From positions 62,001 to 126,000 of the forward strand of contig NZ_AP025492.1 in the NCBI RefSeq assembly GCF_024347515.1: a DNA stretch of 64,000 bases, read 5' to 3'. Under the pieces are notes generated by a model, which worked only from the letters and a program-made list of their open reading frames with translations, was not told where the DNA came from and did not search any database. Position numbers and translations under genes: made by a program. The stretch comes from Vibrio gigantis. Lineage in GTDB: Bacteria > Pseudomonadota > Gammaproteobacteria > Enterobacterales > Vibrionaceae. Of the stretch, positions 1 through 8,132 are shown one piece after another (within the stretch, counting starts at the first letter, position 1; the number at the start of each line of letters is the position of its first letter).

Positions 1-10
1 TTTAAGTTTC

Positions 11-59
11 GGTATTTGGTCTTCCTTCAGTCTGGCTAAATACCTTTTTTAAGACTGAA
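11..59 (+). promoter_or_regulatory. Interlocking RNA stems / terminator-like element before the permease genes
   Basis: GGTATTT (11-17) pairs with AAATACC (38-44), followed by six T (45-50), so it resembles an intrinsic terminator with a long loop. TTCAGTCT (26-33), inside that loop, is complementary to AGACTGAA (52-59), so the two stems are mutually exclusive or form a pseudoknot. The element lies just before two ABC permease genes. I infer a partial terminator that lowers permease expression relative to an upstream gene outside the window, probably the binding protein. Confidence 0.5.
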
Positions 60-65
60 TTTTGT

Positions 66-92
66 TATCTAGTCGCGGATTTCGACTAGATA
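66..92 (+). other. Perfect 10-bp intercistronic hairpin
   Basis: TATCTAGTCG (66-75) and CGACTAGATA (83-92) form a perfect stem around a 7-nt loop, without a following T run. Its place 25 nt before a permease start fits an mRNA-stabilising intercistronic hairpin of the kind known between binding-protein and permease genes. The role is inferred. Confidence 0.6.
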
Positions 93-117
93 GTCATGGA
101 TAGATAAGGGGCAAGGA

Positions 118-1095
118 ATGGTTACGTTTCTGGTCAAGCGCCTGTTTCAGGCACTGATAGTGATGTTTGTGATCAGTTTGGTGGCGTTTGCCATTCAGGA
201 TAACCTGGGCGACCCGTTGCGTGAGTTAGTCGGTCAATCTGTTTCAGAATCGGAGCGTCAAGCGCTGCGTGATGAACTCGGCTTAAATGATCCCTTCATT
301 ACAAAATACACTCGCTTTGTGGGCGCAGCTCTACAAGGTGATCTTGGTACTTCATATTTCTTTAAACGCCCAGCTGTGGACGTAATCTTAGATAAACTCG
401 TAGCAACGCTTGAACTTGTGTTTGGCGCTTCTCTGATCATTGTTTGTCTATCGATTCCACTTGGCGTTTATTCTGCAATACACCCAAAAAGCTTCTTCAC
501 TAAACTGGTGATGGCGGGCAGTAGTATCGGCATTTCTGTGCCTGTTTTCTTAACTGCAATCATGTTGATGTATGTATTCTCTATTGAATTAGGTTGGCTG
601 CCGTCGTTTGGACGTGGTGAGACCGCAAACTGGTTTGGTTGGGAGTCTGGCTTCTTAACGATAGATGGCCTTGCGCACTTAGTGCTGCCGAGTATTGCTT
701 TGGCGTCTATCATGTTGCCTCTGTTCATTCGTCTAGTGCGCTCTGAAATGCTAGAGGTTCTTAGTTCTGAGTACATCAAGTTTGGTAAAGCAAAAGGCCT
801 AGCGCTGAACAAGATCTACTACCAACACGCTTTGAAGAACACAATGCTGCCTGTACTAACGGTAGGTGGTGTTCAAATCGGTACTATGGTGGCTTACACC
901 ATTCTTACTGAAACCGTATTCCAGTGGCCGGGCACCGGCTTCCTATTCCTTGAAGCGATTAACCGAGTGGATACACCACTGATTACCGCATACGTTATCT
1001 TCGTAGGTCTTATCTTCGTAGTAACGAACACCATTGTTGACCTGCTATACGGCATCATTAACCCAACAGTGAACATTACAGGGAAAGGAGCATAA
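118..1095 (+). CDS. ABC transporter permease, DppB/OppB family
   Basis: Inner-membrane permease subunit of a peptide-type ABC importer, 325 aa, the usual family length. The N-terminus (KRLFQALIVMFVISLVAFAI) is the first of about six membrane helices. The cytoplasmic EAA loop that docks on the ATPase is visible as EYIKFGKAKGLALNKI. The start follows an AAGGA ribosome site at 112-116. The gene ends 2 bp before the second permease, so the two form one operon and presumably one heterodimeric channel. The binding protein and ATPases are not in the window; the substrate (di- or oligopeptides by family) cannot be read from the permease. Confidence 0.9.
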   Translation: MVTFLVKRLFQALIVMFVISLVAFAIQDNLGDPLRELVGQSVSESERQALRDELGLNDPFITKYTRFVGAALQGDLGTSYFFKRPAVDVILDKLVATLELVFGASLIIVCLSIPLGVYSAIHPKSFFTKLVMAGSSIGISVPVFLTAIMLMYVFSIELGWLPSFGRGETANWFGWESGFLTIDGLAHLVLPSIALASIMLPLFIRLVRSEMLEVLSSEYIKFGKAKGLALNKIYYQHALKNTMLPVLTVGGVQIGTMVAYTILTETVFQWPGTGFLFLEAINRVDTPLITAYVIFVGLIFVVTNTIVDLLYGIINPTVNITGKGA

Positions 1096-1097
1096 TC

Positions 1098-2036
1098 ATG
1101 GAACAAACAACAACAGCTCCATCTCGTTGGGAGCGATTTAAGCAGTCAGACATTCTGTACTACTTCTTACGCGACAAAGTGGCAATGGTCAGCTTTGCGA
1201 TCTTTGCAGCCTTCTTAGTGATGGCACTAGCCGCACCGATTTTAGCGCCAACAGACCCTTATGACGTGACGTCTATCGATATCATGGATTCAGAGCTGCC
1301 ACCATCTTGGATGGAAGACGGTGAAGAGCGTTTCTTACTGGGTACTGATGAGCAAGGTCGTGACATTCTATCGACGATGCTTTACGGCTCTCGTCTTTCG
1401 TTGACGATTGGTTTCTTAGCGGTTGGCCTTCAGCTGACTCTAGGTATCATCATTGGCCTGTCTGCGGGTTACTTCGGTGGTCGTATCGATAGCTTCCTGA
1501 TGCGTTTTGCCGATGTTCAGCTTTCGTTCTCGACCATGATGGTTGCGATTATTGTATCGGCTATCTTTAAGGCAAGTTTCGGTAGTGACTTCTACGCGCA
1601 ATATGCCGTTGTTATGCTGGTGGTGATCATCGGTATTGCCGAATGGCCGCAGTATGCGCGTACAATCCGTGCATCGGTATTGGCAGAGAAGAAGAAAGAG
1701 TATGTAGAAGCGGCGCGTGTGATGGGCTTCAGAGCACCTCGCATCATGTTCCGTCATATTCTGCCTAACTGTTTATCACCGATTTTGGTTATCTCTACGG
1801 TACAGGTGGCAAATGCCATCATGTCAGAGGCGGCACTTTCTTTCCTAGGTTTAGGTCTTCCGGTGGACCAACCGTCACTCGGTGCCCTGATCAGTACTGG
1901 TTTTAACTACATTTTCTCAGGAGCATGGTGGATCACAGCATTCCCAGGTGTACTTTTGGTAACATTGGTTCTAGTTATTAACCTATTAGGCGACTGGTTA
2001 CGCGACGTGTTTAACCCGAAAATTTATAAAGGGTGA
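1098..2036 (+). CDS. ABC transporter permease, DppC/OppC family
   Basis: Second permease of the peptide-type importer, 312 aa. It has the DppC-type N-terminal cytoplasmic segment followed by a first helix near residues 30-50, and an EAA loop reading EYVEAARVMGFRAPRI. An AAAGGAG ribosome site lies inside the end of the preceding permease gene, so translation is probably coupled. A strong terminator follows, making this the last gene of the operon; no ATPase gene follows, so the ATPases must lie upstream of the window or elsewhere. Substrate unknown. Confidence 0.9.
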   Translation: MEQTTTAPSRWERFKQSDILYYFLRDKVAMVSFAIFAAFLVMALAAPILAPTDPYDVTSIDIMDSELPPSWMEDGEERFLLGTDEQGRDILSTMLYGSRLSLTIGFLAVGLQLTLGIIIGLSAGYFGGRIDSFLMRFADVQLSFSTMMVAIIVSAIFKASFGSDFYAQYAVVMLVVIIGIAEWPQYARTIRASVLAEKKKEYVEAARVMGFRAPRIMFRHILPNCLSPILVISTVQVANAIMSEAALSFLGLGLPVDQPSLGALISTGFNYIFSGAWWITAFPGVLLVTLVLVINLLGDWLRDVFNPKIYKG

Positions 2037-2076
2037 TAGCTCGGTTTGATTTTTAGTAAAAAAAGTCACTAAACTA

Positions 2077-2107
2077 AGAGCCGTAAGCAATTACGGCTCT
2101 TTTTTTG
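2077..2107 (+). terminator. Rho-independent terminator of the ABC operon
   Basis: AGAGCCGTAA (2077-2086), loop gcaa, TTACGGCTCT (2091-2100), then a T run. Perfect 10-bp stem. Confidence 0.93.
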
Positions 2108-2214
2108 CTTAATGGATCTTGAACTTAGTATCATTGACACTGTCAATAATACTTAAAATGGAATTCATGTTTTATCGACATAGATTCGGTAATAATTAGC
2201 CCGCGAGGGTTTAA

Positions 2215-3168
2215 GTGGTGGTTATGAAATTGACAATGAATGCTGTATGTCGTGCTGTGATGAGAAATTATCGTATGGGGCTTATCGCTGCATCCCTTTT
2301 GGTATCGAGCCAAGTGAGTGCAGAATCGGTTCTATGTGATGCCACTCAGGCAAGCACCAATCAATTGCCACAGCTAGAGCAGTCATGTCCGATTGGTAAA
2401 GGTGTTTGGGGCAGTAAGGCACCTAAACGTCATTCAGATAACGAACTGTTCTGGGTTCAATGTGGTCTGCTGAACAAGCCTTTGTCACTGAGCCGTGCAA
2501 AACCTCTTTATGAAAAGATCTCGACTAACGTTTGGATGAAGCCTGAAGGAAGTGACTACCGTTGCTTAATCGGCCCTTATTCAACCTTCTCTGATGCAAG
2601 AAAAGATCTAGCTCAAGTACGTAAGGTTCCTGGTTACGGTGAAGCCTTTATTCGTATGGTCGATAAGTCTAAAACCTCATCGCAACCTATCGTTGCAAAA
2701 GAGGCAGAACCAAAAGTGGTTAAGCCTAAAGCCCCAGCAAAGCCAAAACCAATCGCAGCTAAGCAAGCGGCTGCGGTAACGAGCGCTGCCTCTATTCAGA
2801 CGTTACCAAGCGGTAATGCGAGTTCAGATAACGATCTGGAAATCGAAATCCGCGTGACAGCAGATGTTGCGGGTAGCCAATATGCGATTCCTTACCTTCT
2901 TGACCATCAACAGCAGTTCTACATGGAACAAGGTAAGCCTTGGAGCCGCCTAGATTACGATAGCGCTGAATTGGTGTGTAATCAGGTCAACATGAAGCTG
3001 ATGAGTGAAAAGCAATGGCAGAGCATCTTGAGCTCAAAGGTTATGGAAAAACAGAACTGGCCAATGCATCTACCGTACTGGGGCGCAGATAAGAAAGGTC
3101 TGTTTACCAACGGTAACGTAAACCAATTGAAAGGCTCTTCACTGCTCAATGTGATGTGTGTGAAATAA
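2215..3168 (+). CDS. Secreted SPOR-like domain protein
   Basis: 317 aa with an N-terminal signal peptide (about residues 20-37, ending VSA-ES). Residues ~75-150 (FWVQCGLLNKPLSLSRAKPL through YRCLIGPYSTFSDARKDL) match the SPOR pattern, in which the domain binds denuded peptidoglycan at division sites. A Lys/Pro/Ala-rich linker (~160-195) leads to a C-terminal domain of about 110 residues with two cysteines (CNQ, MCVK). The start is GTG at 2215 (or 2218), because the GAGGG at 2205-2209 is too far from the ATG at 2224. It is monocistronic, with a terminator on each side. The SPOR call is by pattern; the function of the C-terminal part is unknown. Confidence 0.7.
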   Translation: MVVMKLTMNAVCRAVMRNYRMGLIAASLLVSSQVSAESVLCDATQASTNQLPQLEQSCPIGKGVWGSKAPKRHSDNELFWVQCGLLNKPLSLSRAKPLYEKISTNVWMKPEGSDYRCLIGPYSTFSDARKDLAQVRKVPGYGEAFIRMVDKSKTSSQPIVAKEAEPKVVKPKAPAKPKPIAAKQAAAVTSAASIQTLPSGNASSDNDLEIEIRVTADVAGSQYAIPYLLDHQQQFYMEQGKPWSRLDYDSAELVCNQVNMKLMSEKQWQSILSSKVMEKQNWPMHLPYWGADKKGLFTNGNVNQLKGSSLLNVMCVK

Positions 3169-3193
3169 GTACTAAGCTTTGTATCCGATAAAA

Positions 3194-3219
3194 GAAAACC
3201 CCGCAATAGCGGGGTTTTT
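3194..3219. terminator. Bidirectional terminator between convergent genes
   Basis: AAAACCCCGC (3195-3204), loop aata, GCGGGGTTTT (3209-3218), with T-rich tails on both strands. It serves the SPOR gene and the convergent lipoprotein gene. Confidence 0.92.
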
Positions 3220-3252
3220 ATAGGTATGACATGATTAATTCAGGTTAATGAA

Positions 3253-5586
3253 TTATTCGTTGTTACCTGTACCTGTCCATTCAATGTTGAACTTAACAGC
3301 TTCCAAGTATTCGCCATCGCTGTCTTTTACTTTACCGATTACGCTGTATACGTTATTGACAGTTAGTGCGGGTAAGTCAAAGTCAACAGACGCATAGTTG
3401 ACGCCGTTTTCTTCATTTGTGTAGCACTCAATTGGTGTACCATTATAATCTATAGATTGTACTGAACCGATATCTTCACCAGTAAAGTAAAAACCTGAGA
3501 AAAACTCATTAATGGTCGCACAAGTAAAATCATTGTTTGGAACGTCAAAGGATAAATCTGCGTCCATTACGTTACTGTCATTTGAGTTAGAATTTTCTTT
3601 CAACGCTAAACTAATAGCTCCTAAGTTATACGTTAGGTCTTGCTCTGCTGGTAAGTAAGCGGCGAAATAACGTGCATCTGGACCCATTTCAGAAGTCACA
3701 TTGATACGCTTTTCGATGTCTGCTTTGTTGCTGAAGTATGTGTAACGTTCTGCTGATTCTTCAGTCGCGTCTTGCATGCGGTGAATGATAGTTTTAGCAC
3801 CGCCAGAAATATCATCAGCGTCTTCAAACACTTCTACTTGGAAGGTTTCAACTAGGTTTTGACCATCTTCTACAAATTCAAATGTCGCAAAAAGCTTACC
3901 GTCGATAACTTCATAAGTTGCGTTTTCAGTTTGAGTATCAGCGGCAGAACATGTTGTCTTGTTCGCAATGCTTCTTACATTACCCAGTACGATGCCATTT
4001 TCAAACTTGATTGAATCACACCAGATGCTTGCGTAGTCTTGCTCATTTTCACCATTTGAGCTACCGTGCTCTAGCATGTACCAAGTTTTACCTTCAAGAG
4101 GGTGAAGATCTGGTTCTGGCACTACGCCTTCAGCGACTTGAGGCATCAGCATTTCTTGGTAAGCTGCAGCGTCTTCGTTATCAACACCGCCAACCATGAA
4201 TGCTTCTGAAGCGTCAGCTGCCGTTGCTTTGGTTGGTGTACCAGAAATGGTGATGATTGGGTTCGTACCTTCTTGTGGAGATACCGTTAAACCTGGAATT
4301 GTCATGCTACCAGTGCGGTAAGAAACAATGTCACCATCTTTGTCAGTGAATAGGTTTTCAATATTGATAGTTTGCTCGAATGGAACGCCTACCTCTAGCT
4401 GCCAGTTGTTGATTTCTGCTTGTAAAAGATCATATTCCGCGTAATCAACAGTCGGAATTGAGTTCGCAGCTTCAATTTTAACCTTGAACGTCGCGATCGC
4501 AGAGCCAACTACTTCTGGCGTTGAATTCTTATCTTCTGCCGTTAAAGTCACTGTAAACTCACCAGAAGCACCAATGTAATCTGATGCCACTAGAGTTAAT
4601 GTGTCGCCATTGAGAGTCACAGCAATACCGCTTTCTGCAGGGATGTTGTGAGTTAGAGTTGGCGTGATTAGAGTCTGGTCTTTATCAACAAATAAGCCTG
4701 CAATATCAAGAACGATATTTGATGAGCTACCATTCTCTTCTAGTGTTGGGATCTTACCTTGCTCTGTTTCTAAAACGCTTGCTGTTACAACTAGCTTATT
4801 GTTGGTTACAACAACAGGGTCAAGATCTTCACCAGGAGCCGCGTTATCTCCAATAACAGGTTTTAAATCGTTGTCTGCTAGTTGGTCTGAAGTTAGCGTA
4901 TCAACGATCGCATCGGCTTCTTTTGCAAACTGATCAGATTTTTCTTCATAAGTCGTAGGGTTAGCCGCTTTCGATTCCGTTAGGATTTGTGCTGTTTTGT
5001 GTAGTTCAGCATTCGCATCAGCACCTGAAACAAAATCAGAGTAAGGGTCGATAGGCGCTTCATCTGTGCCACCAAGAGCAGTGCTAACAATCGCCACCGC
5101 TTCTTCTTCAGTAACAGGAGCAGCGTCTGTGCCTTTAGCCATTTCGATTGCAACTAAATCAGTAATTGGTGAAATTACATCTGATGAAGTTGGTGCACGG
5201 AACACAAGCTCATGAGCCATTGCTTGAGCTGGGTGATCCATATCGATGGTGTATTTACCCGCGTATTTACTGCTATCGTGGTTCGCAAGTGCCGTTTGTA
5301 CTGTACCGCCTGGTGTTAATGTTTGAAGTGCTAGCACACCTGAAATGTCGCCTGATATCTCAATTTGACCTTGGTCGTTGGTAAGGCCGAAAATAGTGTC
5401 TGAGCCAATGTTTAAAATGCCGTTGTTATCTTTATCATCAAACACAACAGCTTGATTAAAGTAACCATCAAAACCTGTAATTGTTACACCGCTTGGAGAA
5501 GGGGATGTTGAAGAATCACCATCTGAACCACCACAACCAGCTAGGGCAATTGCCACTGACGCTGCTAGTAAACTAACCTTTTTCAT
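3253..5586 (-). CDS. Large acidic lipoprotein with cadherin-like region and locus-specific C-terminal domain
   Basis: 777 aa. The signal peptide ends in lipobox ALAGC (Cys18) with Gly19 next, so outer-membrane sorting is likely. Residues ~33-110 look like a carboxypeptidase-regulatory or EF-hand-like fold with D-K-D-N-N-G. Residues ~265-370 and ~385-480 look like cadherin/dystroglycan-type repeats (LFVDKDQT, LFTDKDGD). From His495 (HPLEGKTWYMLEH) a ~280-residue C-terminal region matches that of the protein at 6008-7558, including two cysteines after the Trp and the later NKADIEKRIN segment. AAAGGA precedes the ATG. The gene stands alone, 420 bp after the kinase/sigma operon and in the same direction, so it may be a target of that sigma factor. 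Function unknown. Confidence 0.75.
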   Translation of the reverse strand: MKKVSLLAASVAIALAGCGGSDGDSSTSPSPSGVTITGFDGYFNQAVVFDDKDNNGILNIGSDTIFGLTNDQGQIEISGDISGVLALQTLTPGGTVQTALANHDSSKYAGKYTIDMDHPAQAMAHELVFRAPTSSDVISPITDLVAIEMAKGTDAAPVTEEEAVAIVSTALGGTDEAPIDPYSDFVSGADANAELHKTAQILTESKAANPTTYEEKSDQFAKEADAIVDTLTSDQLADNDLKPVIGDNAAPGEDLDPVVVTNNKLVVTASVLETEQGKIPTLEENGSSSNIVLDIAGLFVDKDQTLITPTLTHNIPAESGIAVTLNGDTLTLVASDYIGASGEFTVTLTAEDKNSTPEVVGSAIATFKVKIEAANSIPTVDYAEYDLLQAEINNWQLEVGVPFEQTINIENLFTDKDGDIVSYRTGSMTIPGLTVSPQEGTNPIITISGTPTKATAADASEAFMVGGVDNEDAAAYQEMLMPQVAEGVVPEPDLHPLEGKTWYMLEHGSSNGENEQDYASIWCDSIKFENGIVLGNVRSIANKTTCSAADTQTENATYEVIDGKLFATFEFVEDGQNLVETFQVEVFEDADDISGGAKTIIHRMQDATEESAERYTYFSNKADIEKRINVTSEMGPDARYFAAYLPAEQDLTYNLGAISLALKENSNSNDSNVMDADLSFDVPNNDFTCATINEFFSGFYFTGEDIGSVQSIDYNGTPIECYTNEENGVNYASVDFDLPALTVNNVYSVIGKVKDSDGEYLEAVKFNIEWTGTGNNE

Positions 5587-6007
5587 TTCATATCCTTTTT
5601 AGAGAGCTCTAGCCAAGCTCTGTTTGTTTCTTGTTCTAAGTTTTCATTATTAGGGTGAATGTTTTACTGAGTATTGCTCGATTTATCAACATACGTAAAT
5701 TCTGAAAAAAACCGTAAAATATAATTTATTTTATTTACAGGTTTCGAGATCTACAGCTCTGATTGTTGATCTGTGCTAAAAGGAACGGTGCGTTCTGAAT
5801 TGGAGGTAGAGGTTACACCTAGGTTTGGTATGTGATATTCGGTTACCAACAATGTATTTAGTCAGGTACGGGAAATAGTGGGTACTATCTACTGTAGGCG
5901 ATGACCGACGGGAAGTGTCCAGAGCATGTGATTGAGTAAAATAGTACGACGCTGCCTGAAGCCGACACGTTCACTTTCAGTACTGGCTTACAGGCATTGT
6001 GGAGCTT
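5587..6007. other. 421-bp intergenic region upstream of the lipoprotein gene
   Basis: It holds the 5' leader of the lipoprotein gene (AAAGGA ribosome site on the minus strand) and an AT-rich stretch around 5690-5745 that probably contains its promoter. I see no credible ORF, no RNA gene and no strong terminator after the 6008-7558 gene, so some read-through from the operon is possible. Confidence 0.5.
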
Positions 6008-7558
6008 TTAAGCGTCAGGGTCTAGATACCTAACGTTGAGCTTCATTTCTTCAACCTTATGGCGCCACTCTTTTTTAGGGCGAAGTATTATGCTAAATAC
6101 TTCGCCATGTTTGAATTCATCAAACTCTAAGAAATCGACGTCGAAGAAAGAGTACTGAAGGTGGCCTAATGGACGCTCTGCACACTTGATTGGCTCGAAG
6201 TTTTCGCCGATGGTTTGGCCAATGATGTCGCCGTATACCCCTTGCCCGCCAACTGAGTAGTGATCAAACTTACTGAGTAAATCTTCGCAAATAATCGTGG
6301 TGTTGTAGGATTGGACATTGAGGTCGCCGTCCATTCGATCTGGCCAAGCTGGGTCACTGAGTTGGTAGTTACCAATATGCATGCCATACCAGCCTAGGTA
6401 GTAGTGACCATCGTTAGCTAAATACATATAGTTGAGTGGTGTTAGCTGCAGAGCTTCTAATCCTGTCACAGTGTTTATGCGCTGTTCTATTTGCGCTTTC
6501 GAGGCCACCGTGTAAGTTTCATACTCATTGCCCATTTTAACTTGAGTGACATAAGCGGTAGTGAAGGTTGGGTGATTTGGGTAAGTCTCCAAAATTGTCC
6601 AGCGCATGTCGGCGTCAAACATTGACTGATTGCTAGAGACAACCAAGGTATTGCCATCAACATGATACCCTCCAACTTTACGCAGCTCGTGCTCACTCGG
6701 GCAGGTTGTTAAAGTACTTGAAGAGGCAAAGAATACTTCGTCATTGATGAACTTAAACGCTTCGCAGTAGACCTTTTCATAGTTGTAGGTCTTGCCTGCA
6801 AATTGATGGTTGGTCTCGAGTCGATACCAAGTGTCGCCAATCAACGGGTGTAAGCCATCTTCCTCTAAGCCTGAAGACATTGAAGGAAGGGAAAAACTGG
6901 TGGCAACCCAAGCATTTTCTTCTGAGCCATGGTAATCATCTTTAGCGCGAGCTATCAGCTGAGTCGGTGCTTCTCCAACTTTCGGGGTGCCTCGGACGCT
7001 GGTTCTTCCTCCGAGGTTTGAAATAGAAAACTTTGGATGATTGACGGCAACTTGTATTGTCAGCAAGTCATCATCAGGATCTTCAAATAGGCCTGTAACA
7101 TCAATAGAGTAGTTAATCGGAGAGTTTTCCGTAAAGGACCATTGATTGATTTCGTGCTGAATACTTTGCTGGACCGCTGGGTTTACTTGCGGTTTTTGGT
7201 TGTGGCCAGTACGGTCTTTGTCGTCAGCGACAATTAAGGTTTCGGTATCACTGTAAAACTTATCAGCAGATCTTTCCGATAAATTCGTTGGGCTTTCGAA
7301 AGAAGAAGTCGAGAGTCCCTCCCCTGATAGGGGTTGCTCGACTTTGCTTTTTATCAATGCCTCTGACGATGTTCGACTTTGCGCTGGCTCGGCACTCACA
7401 ACGGCCTGTTCGGCTTTAGCAACCGCGAGTCTAACTGATGGTAATGAGCTATCACCGATTAAAAGGGAGGCATTCACTTCTTCAGAAGCAAGCCAAGGTG
7501 GCAGAAGAACTAATGCTCCACAGCCAGATGCGAACAAGAAACAAAGGCGCTTTTTCAT
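6008..7558 (-). CDS. Envelope protein with cadherin-like region and locus-specific C-terminal domain
   Basis: 516 aa from the ATG at 7558, one base after the TAA stop of the sigma-factor gene. An upstream in-frame ATG inside that gene would spoil the N-terminal hydrophobic segment, so I reject it. Residues ~1-28 form a signal peptide or signal anchor. The Cys in FASGC is an atypical lipobox with hydrophobic residues continuing after it, so a lipoprotein is unlikely. A low-complexity region (~30-120) precedes a cadherin-like repeat (LFEDPDDDLLTIQ). The ~280-residue C-terminal region starts at His237 (HPLIGDTWYRLET) and is related to the end of the 777-aa lipoprotein. It is last in the kinase-secreted protein-sigma operon. 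Function unknown. Confidence 0.75.
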   Translation of the reverse strand: MKKRLCFLFASGCGALVLLPPWLASEEVNASLLIGDSSLPSVRLAVAKAEQAVVSAEPAQSRTSSEALIKSKVEQPLSGEGLSTSSFESPTNLSERSADKFYSDTETLIVADDKDRTGHNQKPQVNPAVQQSIQHEINQWSFTENSPINYSIDVTGLFEDPDDDLLTIQVAVNHPKFSISNLGGRTSVRGTPKVGEAPTQLIARAKDDYHGSEENAWVATSFSLPSMSSGLEEDGLHPLIGDTWYRLETNHQFAGKTYNYEKVYCEAFKFINDEVFFASSSTLTTCPSEHELRKVGGYHVDGNTLVVSSNQSMFDADMRWTILETYPNHPTFTTAYVTQVKMGNEYETYTVASKAQIEQRINTVTGLEALQLTPLNYMYLANDGHYYLGWYGMHIGNYQLSDPAWPDRMDGDLNVQSYNTTIICEDLLSKFDHYSVGGQGVYGDIIGQTIGENFEPIKCAERPLGHLQYSFFDVDFLEFDEFKHGEVFSIILRPKKEWRHKVEEMKLNVRYLDPDA

Positions 7559-7559
7559 T

Positions 7560-8132
7560 TTAAACCAGTTTACTTTGCAACCAACAACGAGAGAACTTGA
7601 GATCTTTTTCAATCAAACTTGCACTGCACTCAAGCAGTTCACTGATCTCACGGTTTCGCATTCCCATAAGGTATTTTAGTTTTAGTGCCTTAGATTGACG
7701 TGGGTAGTGGGCGCTGAAATTATCGAGCGCTTTATCCATCATCATAAACTGCTCAAACTTATCCCCTTCATTGTCTCTCAAAATGGTCATTTGTTGACGC
7801 TTTTGTGCTTGAAGGTGACGAGCGTTATCAATCAGTATTTGGCGCATCACTTTCGCCGCCATTAAGAAAAAGTCTTTCTTATTCTCGATTGAATGCAAAT
7901 CTGAAGATGAGATCTTGAGGTATGCATCATGGATTAAGGCGGTGGTGCTATTCATGCTGTCACTGAGTACTTGGTTGTCTGTACCGTACTTTTGAGCACT
8001 GCGTGAGCGCTCTTGTTGCGCTATTTGCCTCAACTGTAAGTAAGCGAACTGATACAAATCGGCTTCAGCACTTTTGTCGCCGGATTGCCACTGTTGGATG
8101 ATCTGTGTGATGTTTGGGGTTGCAGTTGCCAT
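7560..8132 (-). CDS. ecfP: ECF sigma factor, EcfP-like (phosphorylation-activated type)
   Basis: 190 aa, the ECF type found beside Ser/Thr kinases. Region 2 covers ~20-110; region 4 (~140-190) contains SKALKLKYLMGMRNREISEL with a helix-turn-helix. It lies in one operon with a membrane Ser/Thr kinase, in the order kinase, secreted protein, sigma. From the literature as I recall it, V. parahaemolyticus EcfP is inactive until kinase PknT phosphorylates Thr63. Here residue 63 is Thr (codon 7946-7944), followed by Thr64, in NSTTALIHDAYLK, and there is no acidic DAED-like run at that place. Its ATG overlaps the TAA of the upstream gene by one base. No anti-sigma gene is present. The orthology is inferred from sequence and gene order. 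Confidence 0.8.
   Translation of the reverse strand: MATATPNITQIIQQWQSGDKSAEADLYQFAYLQLRQIAQQERSRSAQKYGTDNQVLSDSMNSTTALIHDAYLKISSSDLHSIENKKDFFLMAAKVMRQILIDNARHLQAQKRQQMTILRDNEGDKFEQFMMMDKALDNFSAHYPRQSKALKLKYLMGMRNREISELLECSASLIEKDLKFSRCWLQSKLV

Noticed and set aside
7465..7556. FASGC near the start of the 516-aa protein as a lipobox
   Set aside because: The -3 residue is Ala and hydrophobic residues continue after the Cys, unlike a lipoprotein signal peptide.
7559..7612. Longer start of the 516-aa envelope protein inside the sigma gene
   Set aside because: The extension is read from sigma codons in another frame and would bury the signal sequence; the ATG one base after the sigma stop fits coupling.
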